From HK-STAS-PATE-36 sp964610345 (GTDB taxonomy: Bacteria; Patescibacteriota; Saccharimonadia; Saccharimonadales; JAGQNJ01), in NCBI GenBank assembly GCA_964610345.1, contig CAZSVQ010000005.1, forward strand, positions 1 through 30,839: DNA of 30,839 nt, in the 5' to 3' direction. Position 1 is the stretch's first letter; every line of letters begins with the position of its first letter. Shown piece after piece: positions 17,211 through 24,201 of this stretch. A model generated the notes under the pieces. The model was given only the letters and a program-made list of their open reading frames with translations. It ran no database searches and was not told the origin of the DNA. Made by a program: the position numbers and the translations under genes.

Positions 17211-17216
17211 TAGAAT
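17211..17216 (+). promoter_or_regulatory. tRNA-Pro -10 box
   Basis: TAGAAT ends 6 nt before the first base of the mature tRNA (17223), so transcription may start at the mature 5' end. No clear -35. Confidence 0.4.
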
Positions 17217-17222
17217 ATTGAT

Positions 17223-17299
17223 CGGGGTGTGGCGCAGTTGGCTAGCGCGTACGGCTGGGGGCCGTGAGGTCGCAGGTTCAAGTCCTGTCACCCCGACCA
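17223..17299 (+). tRNA. tRNA-Pro (anticodon GGG)
   Basis: All four stems fold: acceptor CGGGGTG/CACCCCG, D-stem GCGC/GCGC, anticodon stem TACGG/CCGTG with loop CTGGGGG (GGG at 17257-17259), and T-arm GCAGG-TTCAAGT-CCTGT. Discriminator A and encoded CCA. C1-G72 is the bacterial tRNA-Pro identity pair. Confidence 0.95.
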
Positions 17300-17348
17300 A
17301 AAATGGACAAAAATAACAATAGTCTATCTTTAAACTTGAAAAGTAAAA

Positions 17349-17475
17349 CTGGGTTATCACCCATGATTAATCTGATAAATCTAAGTGGGTTATCGCAAAT
17401 ACAAACCTCAGTTTGTATAAATATTGAAATCCCTATCAGAAGGTGTTAGATAATCATTGTTGGGTGATAACCCAG
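17349..17475. repeat. Long nested inverted-repeat structure
   Basis: CTGGGTTATCACCCA (17349-17363) and TGGGTGATAACCCAG (17461-17475) are a perfect 15-bp inverted repeat 97 bp apart. Inside, TGATTA-A-TCT (17364-17373) pairs with AGATAATCA (17448-17456), TCTGATA (17371-17377) pairs with TATCAGA (17434-17440), and ATACAAAC-CTCA-GTTTGTAT (17399-17418) is a hairpin. An extra copy of the outer arm, TGGGTTATC (17386-17394), allows an alternative pairing. On the minus strand the structure is followed by AGTTTTACTTTT, so it may terminate the M50 protease mRNA. It could also be a MITE-like insertion or a structured RNA. Confidence 0.7.
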
Positions 17476-17506
17476 CACCTTTATTATATCAAGCAAAAGC
17501 AAATTT

Positions 17507-18136
17507 TTAACCCAAAAATAGTTGAAAGAAAAAGTTATTTAAGAAATTAACTATTGGTATTAGTAATGGAAACAACAAGAACATAAATATAAATATTCCT
17601 GTCATCCCGAAAGATTCTATTTGTTGCATTACCTTACGTAGTGGCTCTGGCGCAAAAGCGTAAAGTACACGCGAACCATCAAGTGGCGGAAATGGAATCA
17701 TATTAAACACAAAAACAGCAATATTTAATTGCACAAACAAGCTTGATATTTGATATATTGTTGTACCTGTTGCAACGCCAGAAACACGCATAATTGATAC
17801 AGCAACCAATGCCAAAAGTAGATTACTAAGCGGACCAGCCAACCCTACAAGTGCTGCGCCATAATCACCAAATCGAACCCTATAAGGGTTAAATGGCACT
17901 GGTTTGGCTATTAAAAATGGTGGTAGCCCAAGCAAAAGCAAGACTAATGGCAACAGTACTGTTGTAAACAGGTCTACATGTTTAAGCGGATTTAGCGACA
18001 GCCTTCCGAGATCTTTTGCGGTAGTATCCCCAAGCCAATGAGACATGAAAGCATGCATCGCTTCATGAAACGTTAAAGAAGTAACTAAAATGAGTAAAAA
18101 AATGAATATCCCGGGTAAACCAAATTCTGTAAGCAT
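17507..18136 (-). CDS. Site-2 protease family (M50) zinc metalloprotease
   Basis: 209 residues, multi-pass membrane protein with about five hydrophobic segments. The first helix carries HExxH as HEAMHAF (about 24-30), a second segment has LVGLAGPLSNLL, and the third has the metal-binding NMIPFPPLDGSRVL (PxxDG). Members cut substrates inside the membrane, for example regulators or signal-peptide remnants. No PDZ domain, so this is the small YwhC-like class. A TGC-TATACT box ends 10 nt before ATG and no SD is present. Likely monocistronic; the nested hairpin at 17349-17475 lies after its stop. Confidence 0.92.
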   Translation of the reverse strand: MLTEFGLPGIFIFLLILVTSLTFHEAMHAFMSHWLGDTTAKDLGRLSLNPLKHVDLFTTVLLPLVLLLLGLPPFLIAKPVPFNPYRVRFGDYGAALVGLAGPLSNLLLALVAVSIMRVSGVATGTTIYQISSLFVQLNIAVFVFNMIPFPPLDGSRVLYAFAPEPLRKVMQQIESFGMTGIFIFMFLLFPLLIPIVNFLNNFFFQLFLG

Positions 18137-18146
18137 TGTACTAACC

Positions 18147-18152
18147 AGTATA
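18147..18152 (-). promoter_or_regulatory. Extended -10 of the M50 protease gene
   Basis: Minus-strand TGC-TATACT ends 10 nt before ATG 18136; predicted leader about 4 nt. Confidence 0.5.
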
Positions 18153-18176
18153 GCAACTTATGGTTATATATAACAG

Positions 18177-18205
18177 TTGACTTGATAGGGGTTAGTGTGT
18201 ACAAT
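18177..18205 (+). promoter_or_regulatory. rpmB promoter (near-leaderless)
   Basis: TTGACT (18177-18182), 17 bp, TACAAT (18200-18205). Eleven nt separate it from ATG 18217, so the leader is about 5 nt and contains no SD. Confidence 0.7.
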
Positions 18206-18216
18206 ATACCCCTGTT

Positions 18217-18432
18217 ATGCAAAAATGTGAATTAACCGGTAAAGGCAAGCAATTTGGCCACAATGTGAGCTTCTCGCAGCGCCACACAAAAAAAGTTTGG
18301 AGACCCAATCTACAAACTAAAACTTTAATTATTGACGGCAAAAAAGTTCGTATGAAACTTAGCACACAAGCCATCAGAACACTCAAGAAAAAGGGTGTGA
18401 TTGCCTCCCCGACACAAGAAAAAGTGACCTAA
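18217..18432 (+). CDS. rpmB: 50S ribosomal protein L28
   Basis: 71 residues, basic. Typical L28 features: MQKCELTGKGKQFGHNVS at the N-terminus, the SQRHTKKVWRPNLQ core and a C-terminal helix (STQAIRTLKKKG). Found at the E-site side of the large subunit. A clear TTGACT/TACAAT promoter sits directly upstream and no SD exists, so the start codon lies only about 5 nt from the 5' end. Monocistronic; its stop codon is inside the terminator stem. Confidence 0.96.
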   Translation: MQKCELTGKGKQFGHNVSFSQRHTKKVWRPNLQTKTLIIDGKKVRMKLSTQAIRTLKKKGVIASPTQEKVT

Positions 18433-18446
18433 ACAGGTCACTTTTT
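18421..18446. terminator. Bidirectional terminator of rpmB and the MBL operon
   Basis: AAAGTGACCT-AAAC-AGGTCACTTT with flanking A and T tracts. The rpmB stop (18430-18432) overlaps the stem; on the minus strand it serves the convergent MBL gene. Confidence 0.88.
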
Positions 18447-18473
18447 AAAAATCACACTAATATTAACGAAAAA

Positions 18474-19100
18474 TTATTGTCGTTCAAGAATAATGAGTTG
18501 AGAGCTATCAATCAACTCACTGCTTTTTAATTTTAGCTTGGTAGTGGTTAATTTTGCTTCCATGCCAAGTGCGTGAATTATTTCCTTCAATTCTTGTTGC
18601 GGAACCGAGTATAAAACACCTTTATCTGCAAAATGAACTGGAATAATTAACTTCGGCTCTACTTTTTTTATAATCTTTAATGCACCGATACCGTCTAGCG
18701 TATAACCATTTCCACCAACCGGTATAATCATTACATCAATTAACCCGATTGTCTCCAATTGTTGCTCTGTTAAGTCAGGGTAAATATGGCCAGTTATCAA
18801 CACTTTTATATCTTCTGCTACCAGCTTAAATACAGTAGCCGTCTTTGACCCTTCCTCATCCATATGAGCACGTGCCGATAACCCAACAACCGACATACCA
18901 GATACCTCAAACTCACCAGGTTGATCAATGATTATTTTAGTATCGGTAGCCGGCTCGCCATGTGCACCTGTAAACACTGCAATATCGCCTGACTTTGTTT
19001 GGCTTTTTAAGCCAAGCTCACTTAAATTATCATCAATTACTACTGAAGCTTGTTTTGTGGTGATACGAACACAGTTTGCACCATAATATTGAAGTTCCAT
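18474..19100 (-). CDS. Degenerate metallo-beta-lactamase-fold protein
   Basis: 208 residues with the fold pattern of UlaG-like/UPF0173 MBL hydrolases: VVIDDNLSE near the N-terminus, QPGEFEVSGMSV in the middle, and MIIPVGGNGYTLDGIGA then LIIPVHFAD near the C-terminus. The zinc motif HxHxDH is replaced by GAHGEPATD (His47 kept, the others lost), while H105 and H156 remain. It may bind one metal or none, so a catalytic role is doubtful. ATG is 17 bp after the winged-helix gene, so they form an operon. Substrate unknown. Confidence 0.75.
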   Translation of the reverse strand: MELQYYGANCVRITTKQASVVIDDNLSELGLKSQTKSGDIAVFTGAHGEPATDTKIIIDQPGEFEVSGMSVVGLSARAHMDEEGSKTATVFKLVAEDIKVLITGHIYPDLTEQQLETIGLIDVMIIPVGGNGYTLDGIGALKIIKKVEPKLIIPVHFADKGVLYSVPQQELKEIIHALGMEAKLTTTKLKLKSSELIDSSQLIILERQ

Positions 19101-19117
19101 TGTTTTGCCTTTCTCAA

Positions 19118-19711
19118 TTATCTAAATCGTTTATTCTTATCTAACAAAATTTGTTTTTTAGCCGTACTTATCTTGGTTAAAAATCTATCTTTAACTTGTT
19201 CTCTATAATCAAAATCATTTGGGGTCATTACTACAAACCTAATCTCTTTGCCCTCTTTAGATTCTAATTGACTCACGTAATTGTTTAACTTTGTCTGGTT
19301 GACATCGCCAATAACCAGCATATCTATTCCGGCTGATTCATCTCTTGTGAACTGACCAGTTAATATAGCGGCTTCAACATTACCAACCTTTTTTAACTCC
19401 ATTAAATCATCGCCGGTATTATCAGTTACATCATTGCCAACTACGGCCAAAGTTGCCCCTTTGCCAAAAATACTTGCTAGCGCTCGGTAATGTTCGTATT
19501 TTTGATTAACCTCGTAATAGAGTTTATTATTGTTGTTATCTGAAGAAATAATGCCGATACTGAGCAAATTTGCAAGTTCTCGACGCACAGAATTTATTTG
19601 TTCATCTATCTTACGTGTAATCTCACGGACATAAAAAGAGCGGTTAGGATTAGAAAAAAACAACTGCAACAGCTTAACCCTAGTTTTTGATCCAAACAAT
19701 TGCTCAACCAT
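19118..19711 (-). CDS. Winged-helix regulator with nucleotidyltransferase-like C-terminal domain
   Basis: 197 residues. Residues 1-75 form a winged HTH (KTRVKLLQLFFSNPNRSFYVREI, then SVRRELANLLSIGII, and wing NKLYYEV). The rest has the shape of an MNT/PolB-like nucleotidyltransferase domain (VEAAILTGQFTRDESAGIDMLVIGDV), a common fusion in small archaeal and CPR regulators; the catalytic GSxxxGxxxxxSDxD pattern is changed (GQFTRDESAGIDM), so it is likely non-catalytic. TGG-TACAAT ends 6 nt before ATG, which predicts a truly leaderless mRNA. First gene of an operon with the MBL protein; probably controls that operon or its partner. Confidence 0.75.
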   Translation of the reverse strand: MVEQLFGSKTRVKLLQLFFSNPNRSFYVREITRKIDEQINSVRRELANLLSIGIISSDNNNNKLYYEVNQKYEHYRALASIFGKGATLAVVGNDVTDNTGDDLMELKKVGNVEAAILTGQFTRDESAGIDMLVIGDVNQTKLNNYVSQLESKEGKEIRFVVMTPNDFDYREQVKDRFLTKISTAKKQILLDKNKRFR

Positions 19712-19717
19712 AAATTT

Positions 19718-19723
19718 ATTGTA
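19718..19723 (-). promoter_or_regulatory. Extended -10 of the HTH-MBL operon (leaderless)
   Basis: Minus-strand TGG-TACAAT with a 6-nt gap to ATG 19711, so +1 falls at the start codon. Confidence 0.55.
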
Positions 19724-19791
19724 CCAGAAATATGCTCAAATTTACTTTATTAGTGTTGTAACTAGCTCAACGTATATATTCTATAAATAAT

Positions 19792-20577
19792 TTACATACC
19801 GCTGTTTTTTAGTAAAAATTTTTCTACCAACTCATTGACTTGTTCGGTTGTTACCCAATGAATACTTTTATTGCGCTTAAACCATGTTCGTTGACGCTTT
19901 GCGAGCGACCTATCCCCCTTAGCTAGTTCGGTTTTTGCTGTATTAAGTGAAATTTCACCATCTAAATACTTTGCCATTGTTTTATAGCCGATACTAAACA
20001 TTACCTCATTATCTACCCCATACTTGCTAATTAAGGCTTTTGTTTCATCTACAAATCCGCTCTCTAGCATTTGCTCAATACGACGCTCTATCCTGTTGTT
20101 CAAAACTTCACGATTACACTGCAACCCTAATACAAGTGTGTTTGGGCGTAGCTTTTGGTCTCGCTTATAGGATCCTGCAGCTAAATGTCGCGGATTGTCA
20201 GGGTTTTTAGGTATGTTACCTCGATTAAATTGATAATCAAAAATTACTGCATCAATATATAAACCCGTTCCACCTACTAGAATCGACAACTTGCCTCTTT
20301 TAGTAATTTCAGAAATTGCTTTAAGGGCATCTTCTTTGAATTGAGATGCTGAATATCTCTGCCCTGGTTCAATAATATCTAATAAATAGTGCTTTATCTC
20401 TGCCCTATCTTCTGCGTTAGGTTTTGCGGTTCCAATATCCATGTCTTTGTAAATTGTCCTTGAGTCAGCACAAATAATTTCACCATTAAATTTACGAGCA
20501 AGGCTCATCGACAGAGCACTTTTACCACTGGCTGTCTCGCCCACTATTACTAATAGTGGTACTACTTTGGCCACCAC
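19792..20577 (-). CDS. miaA: tRNA dimethylallyltransferase
   Basis: 261 residues, shorter than the usual ~300. Adds a dimethylallyl group to A37 of tRNAs reading UNN codons. P-loop GETASGKS (13-20), ADSRTIYKDMDIGTAKP, LVGGTGLYIDAVIF, and the C-terminal SIGYKTMAKYLDGE and AKRQRTWFKRN are all present. The usual TRxYAKRQ reads DRSLAKRQ, a small divergence in the tRNA-binding helix. It overlaps the end of the ATL gene by 16 bp, so it is the last gene of a HAD-ATL-miaA operon. Confidence 0.95.
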   Translation of the reverse strand: MVAKVVPLLVIVGETASGKSALSMSLARKFNGEIICADSRTIYKDMDIGTAKPNAEDRAEIKHYLLDIIEPGQRYSASQFKEDALKAISEITKRGKLSILVGGTGLYIDAVIFDYQFNRGNIPKNPDNPRHLAAGSYKRDQKLRPNTLVLGLQCNREVLNNRIERRIEQMLESGFVDETKALISKYGVDNEVMFSIGYKTMAKYLDGEISLNTAKTELAKGDRSLAKRQRTWFKRNKSIHWVTTEQVNELVEKFLLKNSGM

Positions 20578-20879
20578 AGTAACCGCTTTACGTCTACTTT
20601 AAAATCTTTAACATTGTGGCCTTCTTGCTCTAAAACTTGTTGATGGCCCGACTTACCACCCGGATATCCACTTGCAAGTCCACCCTGCTTATTAACCACT
20701 CTTTGCCATGGCAAATCTGGGTCACCAAAATGTGCTATTCCACCAACAATCCGAGCAGACCGCGGGCTACCACAGAGCGAAGCTAACTGCCCATAAGTCA
20801 TCACCCTGCCTTCTGGAATTTGTGCCACCAAATCTTCCACTCTTTGCCTAAAGTCTGCGCCGTCTAATTCAGGCAACAT
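20562..20879 (-). CDS. Alkyltransferase-like (ATL) DNA-damage recognition protein
   Basis: 105 residues from MLPELDGADF. A longer frame to 20996 would run far into the upstream gene, so the internal ATG (11-bp overlap) is preferred. This is the MGMT DNA-binding domain: VAQIPEGRVMTYGQLA, SARIVGGI, then PWQRVV, in which Trp58 replaces the active-site Cys of PCHRV, followed by GGLASGYPGG. ATL proteins bind O6-alkylguanine without removing the alkyl group and hand the lesion to nucleotide excision repair. Co-transcription with miaA and a HAD nucleotidase is probably convenience rather than pathway. Confidence 0.9.
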   Translation of the reverse strand: MLPELDGADFRQRVEDLVAQIPEGRVMTYGQLASLCGSPRSARIVGGIAHFGDPDLPWQRVVNKQGGLASGYPGGKSGHQQVLEQEGHNVKDFKVDVKRLLWWPK

Positions 20880-21465
20880 CAAATCGTTCCGATACTTCAA
20901 ACCAATCGTGATACCTAACAACCCCACCGGGTAAATTGTCAGTCTGGTTCCATGGATAGTTACCGAACAACAGGCCTTCAATCCCAGCTTCCACACAACT
21001 CGTCACGTGTGCTATAGAATCATCGATTAAAGCAATCGCTCCTAGCTCTTGACATACCTCGGCTTTTGATTTCAGTACTTCAACCGTAGCTGATGTGCCA
21101 ACTAGAGTAATATCGGTAATCGTACTACTGTAATATTCTGCTAGGTATCTTAAGCTAGAATACTCAAACTGAGGATGACGAGCCGTAATTGCCACGATCT
21201 TGAATGTCTCACCTAGCCTTGCAATTGCTTCTTGTGATTCTCCTAACGGTGAGACATCTAAAAATCCATGCTCAACACCTAAAAAAGTGTGTACTCGATG
21301 CACTGTTTCTGGAATAGACACACCCAACGTATCACTAAACTCATACGTACTAAAACTATCAATCCCTAACTCCGTGCCATACTCTTGATTATGCCATCCA
21401 GAAAATTCCTGCAAAAACGGGAACAATACCTCATCAATATCAGTTGCCAATACCTCTTTACGCAT
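20869..21465 (-). CDS. HAD-family 5'-nucleotidase-like phosphatase
   Basis: 198 residues. HAD motif I is TDIDEVLFPF (D9 nucleophile, D11), motif II is AITARHP, and motif IV is ALIDDS. The cap region with ETVHRVHTFLG and the overall size fit NT5C-like deoxyribonucleotidases or related 5'-nucleotidases that trim nucleoside monophosphates. Substrate is not deducible. First gene of the operon; TGG-TATAAT ends 6 nt before ATG, so the mRNA should be leaderless. Confidence 0.8.
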   Translation of the reverse strand: MRKEVLATDIDEVLFPFLQEFSGWHNQEYGTELGIDSFSTYEFSDTLGVSIPETVHRVHTFLGVEHGFLDVSPLGESQEAIARLGETFKIVAITARHPQFEYSSLRYLAEYYSSTITDITLVGTSATVEVLKSKAEVCQELGAIALIDDSIAHVTSCVEAGIEGLLFGNYPWNQTDNLPGGVVRYHDWFEVSERFDVA

Positions 21466-21471
21466 AACTAA

Positions 21472-21477
21472 ATTATA
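21472..21477 (-). promoter_or_regulatory. Extended -10 of the HAD-ATL-miaA operon (leaderless)
   Basis: Minus-strand TGG-TATAAT with a 6-nt gap to ATG 21465 and no SD. Confidence 0.6.
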
Positions 21478-21543
21478 CCACCAACAACCTGTTATGCTAT
21501 TGAGTTACCGTGAAGCGGCATCGGCTAAAAGCAGACTGTCGTC

Positions 21544-21867
21544 CTATCTTTTGGGTCTTAAGCCACTATTAGTTGCGCTCTTTGCTTTAGATCTTGCTAA
21601 ATACCCTGTCTTATCACCGTGTTTTATAGAACCAATGACTAACAACGCCACGCCGATAACAAACAGTGCTGCCATTAGCCCAAACAAAATATTAATTATC
21701 ACTTTTGCAGTATCCACTTTTAACAGTGCCTGTCCGGTGCTTATTGAATCGTTGCCGACCAGCCCATAAACAGACAGAAGCACCCCGGGGATACCGATAA
21801 AAAATATCAAAGCAACGACCACCATACACGTAATTCCTGCCCATAAATAGTTATTGGGCCTTTTCAT
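21544..21867 (-). CDS. Small membrane protein downstream of thrS
   Basis: 107 residues with two long transmembrane helices (about 8-36 and 54-82), a polar loop and a basic tail (KSATNSGLRPKR). The start shares its base with the last base of thrS, so it is translationally coupled. No family recognised. Positive tail suggests a cytoplasmic C-terminus. Confidence 0.65.
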   Translation of the reverse strand: MKRPNNYLWAGITCMVVVALIFFIGIPGVLLSVYGLVGNDSISTGQALLKVDTAKVIINILFGLMAALFVIGVALLVIGSIKHGDKTGYLARSKAKSATNSGLRPKR

Positions 21868-23681
21868 TAGTTTGCCTTAGTGGCTTTGACTACATCCGCT
21901 AGAAAGTCATCAATTGAGGACTCTGTAGGTTCACTTGCATCAACAAGATCTTTGCGGAATCTTGGTGATAGGTTGCCAGTTTGAATTTCTTTTTCGCCAA
22001 TAACAATTGAAATTGGCACTTTCATTACTTCTGCTGAGCGTATCTTCTTGCCAACAGATTCATTTGTGTTATCTACTTCTATTCTTAAACCCAACTCCTT
22101 GGCTTTTTTCTGCAATTCCACTGCAAATTTTACAGTTGGCTCTTCTTGATTTACTGTAATTAATCTTATTTGTTCTGGCGCTAACCATAGCGGAAATTTC
22201 CCTGCTAAATGCTCAATTAATATACCGATAAAACGCTCGAGAGAACCATATATTACCCTATGAATTGCGATAGGAGTCTTCTCTTTACCGTCAATATCGG
22301 TGAATTTCAGACCGAAGTTAATTGGTTGCTGAAAATCCAATTGTATTGTACCCATTTGCCATGGCCTACCAATGCTATCTTTCATTAGAATATCAATTTT
22401 AGGGCCATAGAAAGCACCATCACCTTCTTCGATAAAATAATCTTTATTGCTATTATCAAGAATATTTTTCAGTGATTGTTCTGCCTTATCCCACAAATTA
22501 GAGTCGCCCATAAATTTATCTGGTCGTGTACCTAACCTAAATGAATATTCTAAATTAAAAATCGAATAAAACCGTTCTACAATATCAAATATATTAGCGT
22601 ATTCTTCTTCGATTTGATCCTCCTTAACAAAAATATGTGCATCGTCTTGCCTAAATTCTCTTACCCTAAACAATCCATTTAAGGCACCAGAAAGCTCGTA
22701 TCTGTGTAGCGTATCTGTATCACTCAGCCTAAGTGGTAGCTCTCTATAAGAATGCGTTCTGGTTTTATAAACCAGCATTGCATTTGGGCAATTCATAGCC
22801 TTTAAGCCATATTCTTCTCCCTCTTCAGTCTGTGAAGTAAACATATTTTCCCAATAATGGTCAAAATGACCGGATGTTATATAAAGATCTTTTTTATTCA
22901 TTAATGGGGATACTATTTCTTTATAGTCTCTCGATGCGTGTTCTTTGCGCCAAAAATCTATCAGCTGATTATAAAGAATCACTCCATTAGGTAACCAATA
23001 TGGCATACCTGGTGCTGTTTCATGAAAGAAAAACAAGTCTAGTTCTTGGCCAAGTTTGCGGTGATCACGCTTTTTAGCTTCCTCTAATAAGGCTAGGTGT
23101 TGCCTTAGCTCTTTTTCGGTAGTAAAAGCTACACCATAAATACGTTGCATCTGTGGATTTTTTTCACTACCACGCCAATATGCTCCACTAACCCGCATTA
23201 ATTTAAAAGCACCTACCTTACCTGTACTTTCTGCATGAGGCCCCCTACAAAGATCTGTGAATGGTCCGTTTTTATAAAAAGACACCTTTTCAATTGCGCT
23301 ACTTTTTGATGCTTCTAACCCAAGTTCCTCGCTATCAATATCTTTAGCGACAGTAGTACCTGATCTTTTAAGATCGTTTAGCAGTTCTTGCTTATAAGGT
23401 TGGTTGTTATCTATTGCCCACTTAATTGCCTCGTCAACATCAAGTTCAAATTTCTCAAATGGATAATCAGCTTTGATTACGGATTTCATCTCAGATTCAA
23501 GCGACGCGAAATCATCTTCAGAAATCTTAATATCTCCTAAATCTACATCGTAATAAAATCCGTTTTCTACCACAGGCCCAACACCAAATTTAGCATGTAC
23601 CCATTTTTTTTGAATAGCCGTCGCCATAATGTGCGCCAAACTGTGTCTCATAGCATGTAATTTATCTGGGTTATCTGTCAT
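21867..23681 (-). CDS. thrS: Threonyl-tRNA synthetase lacking the TGS domain
   Basis: About 604 residues from MTDNPDKLHAM. The upstream ATG at 23711 lacks an SD, whereas AAGGAG sits 6 nt before 23681. Editing domain: HSLAHIM and LCRGPHAES (the HxxxH and Cys-His zinc-type motifs). Catalytic core: motif 2 FRVREFRQDDAHIF, motif 3 IHRVIYGSLERFIGILIEH. The anticodon-binding domain fills the C-terminus. The protein begins directly at the editing domain, so the usual N-terminal TGS domain is missing. An attenuator-like hairpin lies in its leader. Confidence 0.96.
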   Translation of the reverse strand: MTDNPDKLHAMRHSLAHIMATAIQKKWVHAKFGVGPVVENGFYYDVDLGDIKISEDDFASLESEMKSVIKADYPFEKFELDVDEAIKWAIDNNQPYKQELLNDLKRSGTTVAKDIDSEELGLEASKSSAIEKVSFYKNGPFTDLCRGPHAESTGKVGAFKLMRVSGAYWRGSEKNPQMQRIYGVAFTTEKELRQHLALLEEAKKRDHRKLGQELDLFFFHETAPGMPYWLPNGVILYNQLIDFWRKEHASRDYKEIVSPLMNKKDLYITSGHFDHYWENMFTSQTEEGEEYGLKAMNCPNAMLVYKTRTHSYRELPLRLSDTDTLHRYELSGALNGLFRVREFRQDDAHIFVKEDQIEEEYANIFDIVERFYSIFNLEYSFRLGTRPDKFMGDSNLWDKAEQSLKNILDNSNKDYFIEEGDGAFYGPKIDILMKDSIGRPWQMGTIQLDFQQPINFGLKFTDIDGKEKTPIAIHRVIYGSLERFIGILIEHLAGKFPLWLAPEQIRLITVNQEEPTVKFAVELQKKAKELGLRIEVDNTNESVGKKIRSAEVMKVPISIVIGEKEIQTGNLSPRFRKDLVDASEPTESSIDDFLADVVKATKAN

Positions 23682-23731
23682 GTATTTCTCCTTGTCTATA
23701 TCATACAACAAAATTACAGAGGTGAAAACAA

Positions 23732-23777
23732 AAAGTACCGCTTCAATGTTCTCGCAAATACATTTAAACGGTACTTT
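23732..23777 (-). terminator. Attenuator-like hairpin in the thrS leader
   Basis: On the minus strand AAAGTACCG (23769-23777) pairs with CGGTACTTT (23732-23740), an inner AATGT/ACATT stem extends it, and TTTTGTTTT follows. It forms within about 50 nt of the predicted start, upstream of the SD, so it can stop transcription before thrS. I see no T-box sequence. Confidence 0.65.
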
Positions 23778-23780
23778 CTT

Positions 23781-23816
23781 GTGTGTTTATTATAACACAC
23801 CTCGGCAAAATGCCAA
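23781..23816 (-). promoter_or_regulatory. thrS promoter with palindrome over the -10
   Basis: TTGGCA (23811-23816), 16 bp, TATAAT (23789-23794), start near 23782. GTGTGTT and AACACAC (23781-23800) form a palindrome with the -10 at its centre, a likely operator or a start-site hairpin. Confidence 0.6.
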
Positions 23817-23843
23817 CTCACTGAATGTTAGTATACACAAGCT

Positions 23844-23880
23844 AGTATTAAAATGCTAGTACTTTTTTAATACTTTTTAT
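23844..23880 (+). other. AT-rich hairpin with T tract, 5' of tRNA-Val
   Basis: AGTATTAAA (23844-23852) pairs with TTTAATACT (23866-23874) and TTTTTAT follows. It resembles a weak terminator, but no plus-strand gene lies upstream. The rest of 23817-24000 shows nothing I can name. Confidence 0.35.
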
Positions 23881-24000
23881 CTTTGTTGTTGCAATCAAGT
23901 ATTTGGCCAAGGTTGTCTTATATATTAATTCGATAACTTGACTAAGCTTTAGCATTACATAAATTTTGCAAAATGTGAGAAAATAGAAAGCGACTAATAC

Positions 24001-24077
24001 GGGCGATTAGCTCATTTGGCTAGAGCGCAACATTGACGTTGTTGAGGTGGCAGGTTCGAATCCTGCATCGCCCACCA
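24001..24077 (+). tRNA. tRNA-Val (anticodon GAC)
   Basis: Acceptor GGGCGAT/ATCGCCC, D-stem GCTC/GAGC, anticodon stem CAACA/TGTTG with loop TTGACGT (GAC at 24035-24037), T-arm GCAGG-TTCGAAT-CCTGC, discriminator A and encoded CCA. Confidence 0.96.
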
Positions 24078-24201
24078 AAATGGATTTTTTAACGAAGCTA
24101 GAGCGGGTGACAAGGCTATATTAGTACTTCACGATAAATGGGTTCGAGCGACTTCGTAAAATCACATCACATTTCACCTTTTTGAAAATCTTTCAGTACT
24201 C

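Noticed and set aside
17349..17475. CRISPR-like repeats
   Set aside because: Only an inverted pair plus one partial copy; no regularly spaced direct repeats and no cas genes.
23682..23780. T-box riboswitch before thrS
   Set aside because: No T-box sequence and too short for specifier and antiterminator domains.
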